Positions 1 to 8,256 of a stretch of 64,000 nt of DNA are shown piece after piece. Position numbers and translations under genes: made by a program. Each line of letters opens with the position of its first letter. Within the stretch, counting starts at the first letter, position 1. The notes beneath the pieces are model-generated. The model worked only from the letters and a program-made list of their open reading frames with translations, was not told the origin of the DNA and did not search any database. The stretch is taken from NCBI RefSeq assembly GCF_002975405.1, contig NZ_PCPS01000001.1, positions 1,054,001 to 1,118,000 on the forward strand, given 5' to 3'. This stretch comes from Arthrobacter sp. MYb229 (GTDB lineage Bacteria; Actinomycetota; Actinomycetes; Actinomycetales; Micrococcaceae).

Positions 1-1670
1 CGCCGGCTTGGCAGCGTCTTGTCACGGTTGCGGAGGAGATCGACCGCAAGGCCTATACGGTGGCGGTGATGGAGGCCGTCCATAAGGCGCTGCGGCGTAG
101 GGACATTTTCGTGGTGGGTGGGCGTCGCTGGGGAGATCCCCGGGCGCGGTTGCTCACCGATCCGGCGTGGCAGAAAACCAAGACTGAGACCTTGAGGGCG
201 CTCCAGCTGCCGGAAGAGCCAGCGGACCACCTGGCCGATGTTCGCCACCGCCTTGATGCCCGTTATCTTGCGGCGGCCGAGCAACTGGCCGACAATCCCG
301 CGATACGCATTGATGATTCCGGCAAAGTCCACCTCTCACCTTTGGAGGCCAAGACGATACCGGAGTCACTGACGCAGTTGCGGAGGTTGGTCTCCGGGAT
401 GCTGCCGCGGGTGGACCTGCCCGATGTGCTGCTGGAAGTGCATTCCTGGACGGGGTTCCTCTCGGAATTCAGCCACGTCTCGGAGGCCTCCGCAAGGATG
501 GGCCAGCTCAGCGTTTCGGTCGCCGCCATCCTGGTTGCCGAGGCATGCAACGTCGGCCTGACACCGGTGGTCAAGGAAGGCCACCCCGCACTGACTCGGG
601 GACGCCTGACGCACGTAGATCAAAACTATGTACGCGCCGATACGCTTCGCGCGGCCAACGCCCGTCTAATCCAGGCCCAGTCCGGTCTGGGACTCGCGCA
701 ACGCTGGGGCACAGGCTTGTTGGCGTCAGTCGACGGAATGCGGTTCGTGGTGCCGGTGGCCACCGTCAATTCCGGGGCAAATCCCCGGTACTTTGGCCAC
801 GGTCGTGGATTGACTTGGCTGAACTATCTCAACGACCAGGTCTCCGGGCTGGGTGCCGTCGTGGTCCCGGGAACGGTCCGCGATTCCCTGCATATTTTGG
901 ATGGGCTGCTCGATCTTGATGGCGGCCAACGCCCCGAAATGGTCGCCACCGATACGGCCTCCTACTCGGACCAGGTTTTCGGGCTCTTCACCCTGCTCGG
1001 ATACCGGTTCTCACCCCGCCTGGCAGGGTTACCGGACCAACGGTTCTGGCGCGTCGACGCCACGGCGGACTATGGGAAGCTGAACGCGGTGGCCGGCCGC
1101 AACCGAATCAACATGGAGCTCATTACGGCGAACTGGCCGGACATGCTTCGCCTTGCCGGGTCCTTGACCGCCGGGACGGTGCGCGCCTCGGAAATCCTGC
1201 GGGTCACCCAGGGCGGTGGGACACCAACTCTGCTCGGAAAGGCGTTGGCGGAGTACGGCAGAATAGCCAAGACCGAGCATCTGCTGGACTTCATCGATGC
1301 CGACGAGGGTTATCGTCGGCAAATCCACACCCAGTTGACTGTGCAGGAATCCAGACATGCGCTGGCCAGACTCGTCTTTCATGGCAGGAGAGGCCAGATA
1401 CGCCAGTCCTACCGGGAGGGCCAGGAAGACCAACTTGGCTCACTCGGTCTGGTGCTGAACGCGGTCATCTTGTGGAACACCCGCTACCTGGACGCCGCGC
1501 TCACCGAACTCCGCGACCGCGGCGTCCCCGTTGCCGACGAGGACGTACAACGACTGTCGCCGCTGGTCTCGGAACACATCAACATGCTGGGTCGCTACTC
1601 TTTCGCCGCGGACTCCACCGGCACGCAACTTCGACCTTTCAGGAACCCCGACGAGGACCGGGAAGCCTGA
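1..1670 (+). CDS. tnpA: Tn3-family transposase TnpA, C-terminal part (5' end outside window)
   Basis: The frame is open from the first bases, so this is the last ~556 residues of a protein usually near 1000 residues; the N-terminal DNA-binding part lies upstream of the window. The DDE catalytic region is visible: first Asp in LLASVDGMRF, second Asp in MVATDTASYSDQVFG, and the Glu in VSEHINMLGRYSF near the C-terminus. The end of the protein (LRPFRNPDED) matches the normal Tn3 TnpA tail, so the gene looks intact at its 3' end. I found no convincing 38-bp terminal repeat in the 204 bases after the stop, so the transposon boundary is not placed. The resolvase at 5.6 kb could belong to the same or another element. 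Confidence 0.93.
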   Translation, partial: PAWQRLVTVAEEIDRKAYTVAVMEAVHKALRRRDIFVVGGRRWGDPRARLLTDPAWQKTKTETLRALQLPEEPADHLADVRHRLDARYLAAAEQLADNPAIRIDDSGKVHLSPLEAKTIPESLTQLRRLVSGMLPRVDLPDVLLEVHSWTGFLSEFSHVSEASARMGQLSVSVAAILVAEACNVGLTPVVKEGHPALTRGRLTHVDQNYVRADTLRAANARLIQAQSGLGLAQRWGTGLLASVDGMRFVVPVATVNSGANPRYFGHGRGLTWLNYLNDQVSGLGAVVVPGTVRDSLHILDGLLDLDGGQRPEMVATDTASYSDQVFGLFTLLGYRFSPRLAGLPDQRFWRVDATADYGKLNAVAGRNRINMELITANWPDMLRLAGSLTAGTVRASEILRVTQGGGTPTLLGKALAEYGRIAKTEHLLDFIDADEGYRRQIHTQLTVQESRHALARLVFHGRRGQIRQSYREGQEDQLGSLGLVLNAVILWNTRYLDAALTELRDRGVPVADEDVQRLSPLVSEHINMLGRYSFAADSTGTQLRPFRNPDEDREA

Positions 1671-1874
1671 ACGAAGCAATACAGCGCTGACATCTACCGG
1701 CCCGCGAGGGGAACCCTCTACGGGACACCTCCCGAACGCACGGATAAGATTCGGTGCAACATGTTCACAGAGCTGAAAGCCAGGCATTACAGTGGTTGCG
1801 AAATCAGACAACACGAACGCGTCAACTAATCGCCGTCATGCGCCCCACTTAAGCGAACGAGTAGCTAAAACGGA

Positions 1875-3365
1875 TCAACGACTTACAGGCTCTCGCAGAG
1901 TGGTGGCAGTGAACCGCGCATGCGATTGCTGAACCAGAAGTACAACGATGCATAGACCAATGAGCAGCAACGATTCACGCAGCACAATCGCTAACGGAAA
2001 CAATACCGGCGTATTGAGACTGAAAAGCACGTCACCAAGGTTTGGTCCTGTCGCAACAAGAATTAGCCCACTAGCAAGGCAAAAATTCCGAACTCGCAAC
2101 CCGCCACGGCCCCAGAGCACCATTAGCCCTGGCAACAGATACACCCAATGGTGCATCCAACTTACGGGAGACACCATGCACGCGGTCAGGCCAATGACGA
2201 TCGCCGCTTGGATATTGCCACCCCGACGAAAAACCCTCGCCGCAGCATAAAGACCAAGTGCGGCAGCGATCAGAGTCAGCGCTACCGCTGGAATGGCAGT
2301 CCAATCCCCTAATGCCGCAAAAGCTCCTTGGATGGAGTTGTTTCCCGATGTGGAGAATAGCCCATCGAGGGAGACCCGATCAGATAAATTCCAGAGCACT
2401 CTAGTAGCAAAATCAATGCTCATGGATGGATAAGCGAATGCCGCAACAACTGTCACAGCAAGAGCAGCCATGGAGCTGGTCAAGGCAGCCCGTTTCTGCC
2501 CAGTAATGACGAAGTAAACAATGAAAAGAGCTGGCGTAAGTTTCACGGCCGCTGCGATTCCCACAAGTACCCCTCTGGGAATGAACCGCAGAATTCGATT
2601 TTCAGAATTACGCCCTATGTCAATCAGCACCAGGGCCATAAGGAATACATTGATTTGGCCGAAGATGATGTGGCTGGCCATAACGATACTGCAAGACGCA
2701 ATGAATCCGACTATGCCGACAACTGCAGGCTGGTTACGATGCTTCAACGGCAGCAAGCTGCGCAGAACGAGCCCCATCGTCAGCGCTGAAGCGATAGACC
2801 AAAGGAAGTAGGCAGTTTTAGCTGTAAGGATGTTCAAGGGAAGGAAGGCTAAAGCAGCAAAGGGAGTGTAGGTAAACGGCAATCCCTCGGTCGGCATGTC
2901 GGTTCCATGGATGTTGCCGGCGTAGATGTTCTCACCCGCTGCCGCCAGTCCCGCCCCATAGTGGTAGACATAGAAATCGACGGGGTTGACCTGACTTACG
3001 AGTCCAGCCAGGAAGCAGACGCTGATAAGCGCAGAAAAGAAGAGCGCGACTATGCTCATCCAGCGTGATTGGCAGGCCCAAGCTCGTCGGATGATTCCAT
3101 TCCGGATCTTGCTCGCGGTCGGAACTTGGGGTTTAACCTGCAGCACATCATCAGGATTGCAATCGAGCTTAGAACAAAGTACTGCCAGCGTGGATAACTT
3201 GATGCCCGTAGCATCACCGATGCACAATTTGTGCAGATCCTCGACCGGTACGCCGGTACGTTGAGCGGCCTGGTCGAGACTGATGTTACGCAGTCGGAGC
3301 GTGTTCTCCAGGACGCTGATGGTTTGCGTTCCGGTAATCTTCGCTTCACGCATTAATGCTTGCAC
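1875..3365 (-). CDS. HTH domain fused to GT87-type (DUF2029) membrane mannosyltransferase
   Basis: A 496-residue protein with two parts. Residues about 16-78 form a Cro/C1 (YozG-like) helix-turn-helix domain resembling the separate regulator encoded just upstream (KLSTLAVLCSKLDCNPDDVL against RFTTLRAICHVLECDVGDLL). Residues about 102-480 are a polytopic membrane protein with GT87/DUF2029 features: an Asp after the first helix (NPVDFYVYH), the FTYTPFAAL loop, and many hydrophobic helices. GT87 enzymes use polyprenyl-phospho-mannose to mannosylate lipoglycans; that activity is inferred here. The start is a GTG with AAGGAG placed 8 bases upstream, overlapping the stop region of the preceding HTH gene. 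The fusion is unusual and the reading frame runs through it without a break. Confidence 0.8.
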   Translation of the reverse strand: MQALMREAKITGTQTISVLENTLRLRNISLDQAAQRTGVPVEDLHKLCIGDATGIKLSTLAVLCSKLDCNPDDVLQVKPQVPTASKIRNGIIRRAWACQSRWMSIVALFFSALISVCFLAGLVSQVNPVDFYVYHYGAGLAAAGENIYAGNIHGTDMPTEGLPFTYTPFAALAFLPLNILTAKTAYFLWSIASALTMGLVLRSLLPLKHRNQPAVVGIVGFIASCSIVMASHIIFGQINVFLMALVLIDIGRNSENRILRFIPRGVLVGIAAAVKLTPALFIVYFVITGQKRAALTSSMAALAVTVVAAFAYPSMSIDFATRVLWNLSDRVSLDGLFSTSGNNSIQGAFAALGDWTAIPAVALTLIAAALGLYAAARVFRRGGNIQAAIVIGLTACMVSPVSWMHHWVYLLPGLMVLWGRGGLRVRNFCLASGLILVATGPNLGDVLFSLNTPVLFPLAIVLRESLLLIGLCIVVLLVQQSHARFTATTLREPVSR

Positions 3366-3377
3366 CGGTGTTTCTCC

Positions 3378-3614
3378 TTAGCTCCGGTAAACGGTGAGGA
3401 GGTCACCGACATCGCATTCAAGGACATGGCAGATGGCTCTCAAAGTCGTGAAACGGATGGCTTTGGCATGCCCGTTTTTGAGTAAGGACAGATTGACGAT
3501 GCTGACTTCCACTCTTTTGCTGAGCTCTGTCAATGTCATTTCTGCATTTATAAGCAGTTCGTCCAAGTGGCAAACGATCAGTGCTTCTTCGGCCTGCTTG
3601 CGAGTCTTGGCCAC
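3378..3614 (-). CDS. YozG-like Cro/C1 helix-turn-helix regulator
   Basis: A 78-residue single-domain DNA-binding protein. The HTH spans about residues 15-70 (MTLTELSKRVEVSIVNLSLL, then the recognition segment ending in ECDVGDLLTV). Small regulators of this type are commonly encoded next to a DUF2975 membrane protein, as here. It starts at a GTG overlapping the TAG of the DUF2975 gene by one base, so translation is probably coupled. The strong palindrome at 4265-4295, upstream of the operon, is its likely operator (inference). The next gene carries a second copy of the same domain fused to a membrane enzyme. Confidence 0.85.
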   Translation of the reverse strand: MAKTRKQAEEALIVCHLDELLINAEMTLTELSKRVEVSIVNLSLLKNGHAKAIRFTTLRAICHVLECDVGDLLTVYRS

Positions 3615-4255
3615 TAGACGAGTCCTTTTGCATCGCGGTTCAGCGCATCGCCACTCCGAAATACAGCGGCTAACAATAAGGCGATCAATCCCACGTACAC
3701 AGGCATCAGATTGAAGCTTGAGCTGGCGTAATACACGAGATCACCAACGCCTAAGGGGCTGATTCCCGAATCAATTCCGGACAGCTGTGAAACCGTGGCC
3801 TTCTTTGCTGCTCCTTCAAGAAATGGCCCCAGTGCTCCGGCTACTATTGCTGTGAATCCCGAGATCGCTACTGGCCACGCGAACCCGCCGGCGAAAGGTG
3901 TTCCTCTGATCAGTCGGTAACACAGGAACACGACGGTAACCGTGGCGAATAGAACGGCTGCCGCAGTAAGCGTTGCCGAAGAGATAAAGAGGGTTTGTAT
4001 TGATGAGTCGATGGTGGTTACCTGCACGCGGAGCGTTTCGACTTGAAGCGAGACTACATTTGAGTCGAGGCTTCCTGCATCAATGTGCTGGAAAGAAGGG
4101 ACGGAGAAATTCAGCTTGCCGGCTTGGATTTGGAAAATCCGTAGCCATGCCTGGTATCCGACGTAGCAACCGATAGCCAGGGTCAGCATCGCGACGATAG
4201 CAAGTGATCCTAAAGTTACGCCACGTCGAGTTCCAGTGAGAAGTTTGTGCATCAT
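3614..4255 (-). CDS. DUF2975-type membrane protein
   Basis: A 213-residue integral membrane protein with about four hydrophobic segments (near residues 16-36, 90-115, 130-148 and 180-197) and an extracytoplasmic stretch after the first. The layout and the directly overlapping YozG-like HTH gene match the DUF2975/HTH pair common in Firmicutes and Actinobacteria. Its function is unknown. Two ATG codons in tandem start the gene, about 10 bases after a palindromic operator candidate, and it is the first gene of a three-gene operon ending in the HTH-GT87 fusion. The DUF2975 assignment rests on context plus topology, not on a profile search. Confidence 0.7.
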   Translation of the reverse strand: MMHKLLTGTRRGVTLGSLAIVAMLTLAIGCYVGYQAWLRIFQIQAGKLNFSVPSFQHIDAGSLDSNVVSLQVETLRVQVTTIDSSIQTLFISSATLTAAAVLFATVTVVFLCYRLIRGTPFAGGFAWPVAISGFTAIVAGALGPFLEGAAKKATVSQLSGIDSGISPLGVGDLVYYASSSFNLMPVYVGLIALLLAAVFRSGDALNRDAKGLV

Positions 4256-4264
4256 CTACCGCCT

Positions 4265-4295
4265 TTACGATATTCGTTATTAACGTTTATCGTAA
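4265..4295. promoter_or_regulatory. 31-bp palindromic operator candidate upstream of DUF2975/HTH operon
   Basis: Outer arms TTACGATA and TATCGTAA and inner arms CGTTA and TAACG are centred on 4280; only the two TT/TT pairs between them break the symmetry. It lies 10 bases upstream of the first ATG of the operon. Its position suggests autoregulation by the HTH protein of the operon; that role is inferred. Confidence 0.6.
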
Positions 4296-4775
4296 TGCAT
4301 GATTGTTGTCGCGTCTATCGGCCCAGGATTCACTACGCCCTTCGGTGCCACCTTCAGGGGGTTACTCGGTTTGGCTGTTGCGGTTCAGGAGGAGGGTGTG
4401 AATGGCATCCAGTCAAGGTTTCTTCGCGGCACTTCGGGGAACGCTGCGGGCCCGCACGGGATACTCCCGTGATGCTGCCCGCCGGATTTGAAGCTAGGGG
4501 CCACCAGTGCTTGTAGCGCTGGAATCTCTTTCTCGGACACCCATCGATGGATTCGAAAATGTTCCGCAAGCCGAACCTTCACCGGGACGCACTCACTTCT
4601 CCCGAATCTTGCCTGTTTCTAGGCTTTAAAAGTTGCGCGACTGAGGCCTTGAAGTTGATATTTCGCGCGTTGAGCACTTAATCAAAACCATAACTCGATT
4701 GGTTATCTGTTAACCTTGAATTTTTGCCGGACCATCTATGCGACCCATGACTCGGGTGCATCAAGGAGTTTTTTC
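4296..4775. other. Intergenic stretch with one copy of a repeated motif, no convincing gene
   Basis: This stretch separates the divergent DUF2975 operon and the small membrane protein gene. I see no gene with a good start and ribosome site. A short minus-strand frame (about 4385-4582) contains an HTH-like start (RLAEHFRIHRWVSEKEI) but then loses any family resemblance, so it may be decayed recombinase DNA. Positions 4555-4590 hold a copy of a motif that recurs before the resolvase gene. The bases before 4715 are AT-rich and probably contain the promoter of the next gene. Confidence 0.4.
4555..4590 (+). repeat. Copy 1 of resolvase-associated motif
   Basis: This 36-base stretch has the core CCGCAAGCCG, then CCT and CACCGG. 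It matches 5447-5482 at most positions if single-base gaps are allowed. The two copies are direct repeats about 0.9 kb apart. Confidence 0.55.
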
Positions 4776-5291
4776 GTGAGTACCTCGAACGGTTCATCTT
4801 CTATCCCGACTGGGGCGCAGGGAGCCGGCGTCGTTTCTGTAGCTCGCGCCGGATCTTGGATCTGGTTGTTGCTCATTGGTGTGGCTGTGTTCGCCGTAGT
4901 GATGGTTGTAGTTGTCAAGGATCCGGTCACGACCTGGACTATGGGGCCAACGGCTGTTTTCTCATTGTTTGCAGGATGGTGCTTCAGCCGTGGAAAAGTC
5001 GTCGTAGACGATTCAGGAGTACGAGTTTACGGCGGCGGAGTCGTCAAGATGCTCGGCGTGAAGGCTGAAGACGTCACCTCGGCAGAAGCGAAAGACATCA
5101 GCCCCGCAGAATACGGTGGCTGGGGCCTACGCGTGTCCGGGGCCGGAACGGCATTCATCCTCAAGGAAGGTCCGGGTCTGGTGGTGGAGCGGAAGCACGG
5201 TGCGCCTCGTATCTACTCGGTAGCGACCGAAACAGATGGACAGCAAATGGCTAAGACGCTGAATCAGATTGCAGCAAAAAACGCGGGCTAG
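4776..5291 (+). CDS. Small membrane protein with C-terminal YGGWGLR domain
   Basis: A 171-residue protein. The start is GTG at 4776, chosen because AAGGAG sits 7 bases upstream; a longer frame from 4716 has no ribosome site. Two hydrophobic helices (about residues 27-47 and 53-72) are followed by a soluble domain containing PAEYGGWGLRVSG and a region ending LVVERKHG. The YGGWG motif followed by a hydrophobic strand and a VVER segment is familiar from small actinobacterial membrane proteins of the DUF1648/PH-like kind, whose function is unknown. The gene is alone, between two copies of the resolvase-associated motif and followed by a strong hairpin. Confidence 0.6.
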   Translation: MSTSNGSSSIPTGAQGAGVVSVARAGSWIWLLLIGVAVFAVVMVVVVKDPVTTWTMGPTAVFSLFAGWCFSRGKVVVDDSGVRVYGGGVVKMLGVKAEDVTSAEAKDISPAEYGGWGLRVSGAGTAFILKEGPGLVVERKHGAPRIYSVATETDGQQMAKTLNQIAAKNAG

Positions 5292-5340
5292 TTCACCGCG
5301 TCGGGGGGTTCTGGGCAGAACAAAAGGGAACCCCTGAACC

Positions 5341-5395
5341 AGCAAAAGCACTGTCAGTCCATGCGATCGTTCAATGGACAGACAGTGCTTTTGCT
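5341..5395. terminator. Strong hairpin after the small membrane protein gene
   Basis: A perfect 15-bp inverted repeat (AGCAAAAGCACTGTC and its complement) encloses a 25-base loop that itself contains GTCCAT/ATGGAC. It lies 50 bases after the stop at 5291. Because the arms contain AAAA and TTTT it could act in both directions. Confidence 0.6.
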
Positions 5396-5446
5396 GTCTT
5401 AAGTGCCCAGATTCTTGTTATCCACTGCTCCGAATTTCCTGGAGAT

Positions 5447-5482
5447 GAAAAGTGTCCCGCAAGCCGGTCCTCCACCGGACAC
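5447..5482 (+). repeat. Copy 2 of resolvase-associated motif
   Basis: Same motif as 4555-4590 (core CCGCAAGCCG, CCT, CACCGG). Its outer ends GTGTCC and GGACAC (5452-5482) are also inverted repeats of each other. Confidence 0.55.
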
Positions 5483-5524
5483 GCCAACCGCTGACCTGCT
5501 GCTTTGCTAATGGTGACCTATGAA

Positions 5525-5578
5525 GTGTCCGTATAGGGTGTACGGTGAACTGTCCGGTGAAGGATCCCTATGTGACAC
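5525..5578. promoter_or_regulatory. Candidate res site/operator in front of the resolvase gene
   Basis: Imperfect inverted repeat: GTGTCCGTATAGGG at 5525 is mirrored by CCCTATGTGACAC ending at 5578. The centre contains TGTCCGGTGAAGG, a reverse-strand copy of the CCTTCACCGG part of the motif seen at 4555 and 5447. It ends 10 bases before the resolvase start. Tn3-type resolvases bind such half-sites next to their own gene; use here as res and operator is inferred. Confidence 0.45.
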
Positions 5579-5588
5579 ACTGATCTAC

Positions 5589-6188
5589 ATGTCTAAGATC
5601 ATGGTCGGTTACGCACGCGTGTCCACGGAGGAGCAAGACCTCACCGCCCAGCGTGATGCCCTGGCATCCCTCGGCGTTGAACCCGAACGCGTCTATGTTG
5701 ATCATGGCTTTACCGGCAGGAACAAGAATCGCGCAGGACTTCACGAAGCCCTCGCCGCCTGCCGGGCCGGAGATACCTTCGTCGTTACCAAACTCGACCG
5801 CCTGGCCCGGTCCGTCCGAGACGCCCACGAGATAGCCGACGACCTCGCCAGACGCGAAATTAGACTCAGCATCGGTGGTTCCGTCCACGACCCCACCGAC
5901 CCAATGGGCAAACTGCTGTTCAACGTCCTGGCGATGATCGCTGAGTTCGAAGCCGACCTCATCAGCATGCGCACCCGCGAAGGAATGAAGGTTGCCAAGG
6001 CCAACGGCCGACTCCGGGGAAAACAGCCAAAACTCACCGTGAAACAAGAAACACACCTCCTCGAACTGCACGATGCCGGCAAACACACCATGACCGAAAT
6101 GGCAGAACTATTCTCCATCAGCCGATCCACCATCTACCGGGCCGTTGAACGCGACCAACGCAAGAAAACCGGCACAATCACTCCGTGA
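5589..6188 (+). CDS. Serine recombinase (resolvase/invertase family)
   Basis: A 199-residue serine recombinase. The catalytic N-terminal domain begins at once (MVGYARVSTEEQDL, with the nucleophilic Ser of RVS) and continues with KLDRLARS and MIAEFEADL. A C-terminal helix-turn-helix follows (TMTEMAELFSISRSTIYRAV). I chose the ATG at 5589 over the one at 5520 because the recombinase fold starts there and the upstream 69 bases carry a symmetric element. The length is normal for TnpR/Hin-like enzymes. It may resolve the Tn3-like element at the start of the window or act on the motif copies at 4.56, 5.45 and 5.55 kb. Confidence 0.92.
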   Translation: MSKIMVGYARVSTEEQDLTAQRDALASLGVEPERVYVDHGFTGRNKNRAGLHEALAACRAGDTFVVTKLDRLARSVRDAHEIADDLARREIRLSIGGSVHDPTDPMGKLLFNVLAMIAEFEADLISMRTREGMKVAKANGRLRGKQPKLTVKQETHLLELHDAGKHTMTEMAELFSISRSTIYRAVERDQRKKTGTITP

Positions 6189-6380
6189 CCTCTTCCTGCC
6201 ACCACCGAAAGATGACGTGCGGCTCTCATCCGTTGCCCCACACTGCGAAAGCTTTGCGTCGGGCATTTCGCTTTTTCGCGAGCCCTATCCACGCCAGGAT
6301 CGACACCGGGATGTCGTTAGCGTGAATTTCCGTACCGATCTTCCTCAGACCCCGACTTCAGGGAAAAAGAGTCTGAGGTC

Positions 6381-6710
6381 GTGCTCTATAAGCTGTCCCT
6401 CTACATTTATCCCGCGATGGTCTCGGCAATGCTGGTCAGACCGCTTGTGCAGGCAACCGTGGGCTCGGTGTACCGGGTTCCTTATTACTCAAAAAAGCTG
6501 ATGGCGATCGGCTTTGCCTTCGGCGTGATCTCGCCTATGGGACATTTGGTGGAGCTATCGAACCGGCAGCTGGACTGGCTCACTGATTTGATTGTCTATC
6601 CGGCGATGCTGTTCGTGTTGGCAGGTGTGACATTGGGTTGGATCTCCACCACGCTGCACCGCCATAAAGTCCCCTTCTCCCCTCGTTTACACCACCAAAA
6701 GGTCTCCTAA
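6381..6710 (+). CDS. Hypothetical small membrane protein, possibly a remnant
   Basis: A 109-residue frame with three hydrophobic segments (about residues 5-25, 42-57 and 71-88). It begins at a GTG without a good ribosome site, and the frame is open upstream only to a stop at 6318, so it may be the 3' end of a larger lost gene. No family is recognised. It converges on the PAP2-like gene and overlaps its end by 24 bases. The bases between the resolvase stop and this gene (6189-6380) show nothing I can name. Confidence 0.4.
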   Translation: MLYKLSLYIYPAMVSAMLVRPLVQATVGSVYRVPYYSKKLMAIGFAFGVISPMGHLVELSNRQLDWLTDLIVYPAMLFVLAGVTLGWISTTLHRHKVPFSPRLHHQKVS

Positions 6711-7250
6711 ACTCACCAGAACGCCGATGAGAGTTCCCGCCATGACTTGTGTGGGAGTGTGATGGCCGCTGCGGATTCTCGCCCATCCCACCAGAGCGAT
6801 AATCACTACCGCGATCTGCGCTCCTGCAGGCAAGGCCAGCAGACAGTGCAGGGCTGCGAAGGTGGCCAGCGCCGCGTGGATGGAAAGCTTCCAAGCGAGG
6901 TTCACGATCCCGACGATGACCAATCCGGCAAGCATGAAAAGCACTTCGGCAATGATCTGGCCTGGCGCCGAAACCGCCAGCAGCACGGCGATTCCGCCAA
7001 GGATTGATATCAGGGTGATCAGCAGGATCGGCCAACGTTGCTGGCGTTGGGTGACGTGCACGTCGGTGACCTGTCCGCGCAGTCTCATCCAGATCAGCGC
7101 CGCCCAGGGAATCAGTCCGACGAAGAGCGTGGCCACCAAGGTTGGTGGCCACGCGACGTGGGCATGTCTTAGAGGAGTGCTCAGGAGTACGAGAGTGACT
7201 AGTGCAGGCGGTGAAGCAATGTTGCTGATGAATCTGGCGTATTTTTCCAC
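6687..7250 (-). CDS. PAP2-like phosphatase superfamily membrane protein
   Basis: A 187-residue protein with about six hydrophobic segments. The C-terminal half fits a divergent PAP2 (lipid phosphatase) core: KLSIHAALATF takes the place of motif 2, and WARIRSGHHTPTQVMAG corresponds to motif 3 (Arg, His, then Gln where many enzymes have Asp). This variant is common in actinobacteria; substrate and activity are unknown. The start is a GTG at 7250. It lies between the resolvase region and the exported-protein operon on the same strand as the latter. Confidence 0.6.
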   Translation of the reverse strand: MEKYARFISNIASPPALVTLVLLSTPLRHAHVAWPPTLVATLFVGLIPWAALIWMRLRGQVTDVHVTQRQQRWPILLITLISILGGIAVLLAVSAPGQIIAEVLFMLAGLVIVGIVNLAWKLSIHAALATFAALHCLLALPAGAQIAVVIIALVGWARIRSGHHTPTQVMAGTLIGVLVSLGDLLVV

Positions 7251-7304
7251 CGCTTGAGCCTAGCAATCTGATCCCTCGGAACGATAATCTCATACGGGAG
7301 AGGG

Positions 7305-7829
7305 CTAGGAGCCCCCTGTGCCACTTTCACTACTGCTTCTCGCACTTCCTCGCAACGTTCCAATCACCTGATATACGCCAAGGCAGAAAGCCAGTGCCAG
7401 CACAAGATGAAGGGAAGACTCATTACTGGCCTTTAGCAACCACCCTTCCCATCCCTCAAGTTCTCCAGTAGCTATGCTTTGCATCGGGTTGCCTCGTTCA
7501 ATAAACGCATAGCTGTACACGACAAGGGCCACGCTTGTGGAAAAGAAACCTATGGTCAAGGCAAGCTGATTGCTCGTCGGCAGACGCCGAGGCGCGTACC
7601 AAACAGCATAAGCCGCAAGCAGCCCAACCCCCATTACAGCAACTATCTGTAAGTACGGAACACTTGGATCTTGCACACCTACAAGTTCATTATTTAGGTT
7701 TAGAACCGCCCCTCCGCGCAACCCTATTGCTTGAGCGGTCAACACCCCAAGAGTGAGGACATAAATCAACGCTATCGCCACACCTGAAACAACAAATTTC
7801 ACAGTCTTGGCGTAATTTTTAATCAACAT
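7305..7829 (-). CDS. Hypothetical four-helix membrane protein
   Basis: A 174-residue protein with hydrophobic segments near residues 11-33, 60-78, 88-106 and 140-158, ending in a Ser/Gly-rich tail. The ribosome site is clear (AAAGGGAG, 7 bases before ATG). No family is recognised. It is the last gene of a tight operon in which the three upstream genes encode exported proteins. An immunity or export-accessory role would fit, but that is speculation from context. Confidence 0.65.
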   Translation of the reverse strand: MLIKNYAKTVKFVVSGVAIALIYVLTLGVLTAQAIGLRGGAVLNLNNELVGVQDPSVPYLQIVAVMGVGLLAAYAVWYAPRRLPTSNQLALTIGFFSTSVALVVYSYAFIERGNPMQSIATGELEGWEGWLLKASNESSLHLVLALAFCLGVYQVIGTLRGSARSSSESGTGGS

Positions 7830-7863
7830 CAGATCACTCCCTTTATTCCTAGGCGTCCTGATC

Positions 7864-8256
7864 TCATTTCACCCAGCAATCAAGCTTCGCGTCTCCACCG
7901 ATTCCATGAAATGACCAGTAGCACTCACTTGACGCGTTTTCTTTCGCAACATGAACGATGTTGTTTATCAGCCCTGCCTCGGAAGTATTGGCGCTAACTA
8001 CACGATAGCCAGGATGGGAGTAGTAAGTCTTGATCGTGTGCGTTCCGATGCCTAGCTGAACCGTGGAACTCCCGCCATACACCACTGCCCTGGGACCAGA
8101 ATGCCTTCGAACGTTTTCTGGTGTACTAATGTTCTTTGCGTATTGGAAAGAAGCCGCATGGGCGGAAGTTACAGAAATCGACACTGCCACAAAGGCCATG
8201 ATGGCGACTACAATTATGGCCAACCACCGCTTAGCTGACAATTCGATCGGCATCAT
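7864..8256 (-). CDS. Small exported protein, paralogue of the 8882-9295 product
   Basis: A 130-residue protein with a clear signal peptide (basic start, hydrophobic core at residues 11-29, AHA-A cleavage near 34). The mature part starts SFQYAKN and ends ECYWSFHGIGGDAKLDCWVK, with two Cys. It shares a pattern with the product encoded at 8882-9295: Y-A near the mature N-terminus, INNIV/INQIF, then C-[YF]-W-[SN]-F and a final C-x-V-K. The start codon overlaps the stop of the preceding gene (ATGA), so the two are probably translated together. No known family is recognised. Confidence 0.7.
   Translation of the reverse strand: MMPIELSAKRWLAIIVVAIMAFVAVSISVTSAHAASFQYAKNISTPENVRRHSGPRAVVYGGSSTVQLGIGTHTIKTYYSHPGYRVVSANTSEAGLINNIVHVAKENASSECYWSFHGIGGDAKLDCWVK

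Noticed and set aside
1809-1846. Possible Tn3 terminal repeat ending in CCCC at 1846
   Set aside because: The inner end does not show the expected CTTA and no partner repeat is visible in the window.
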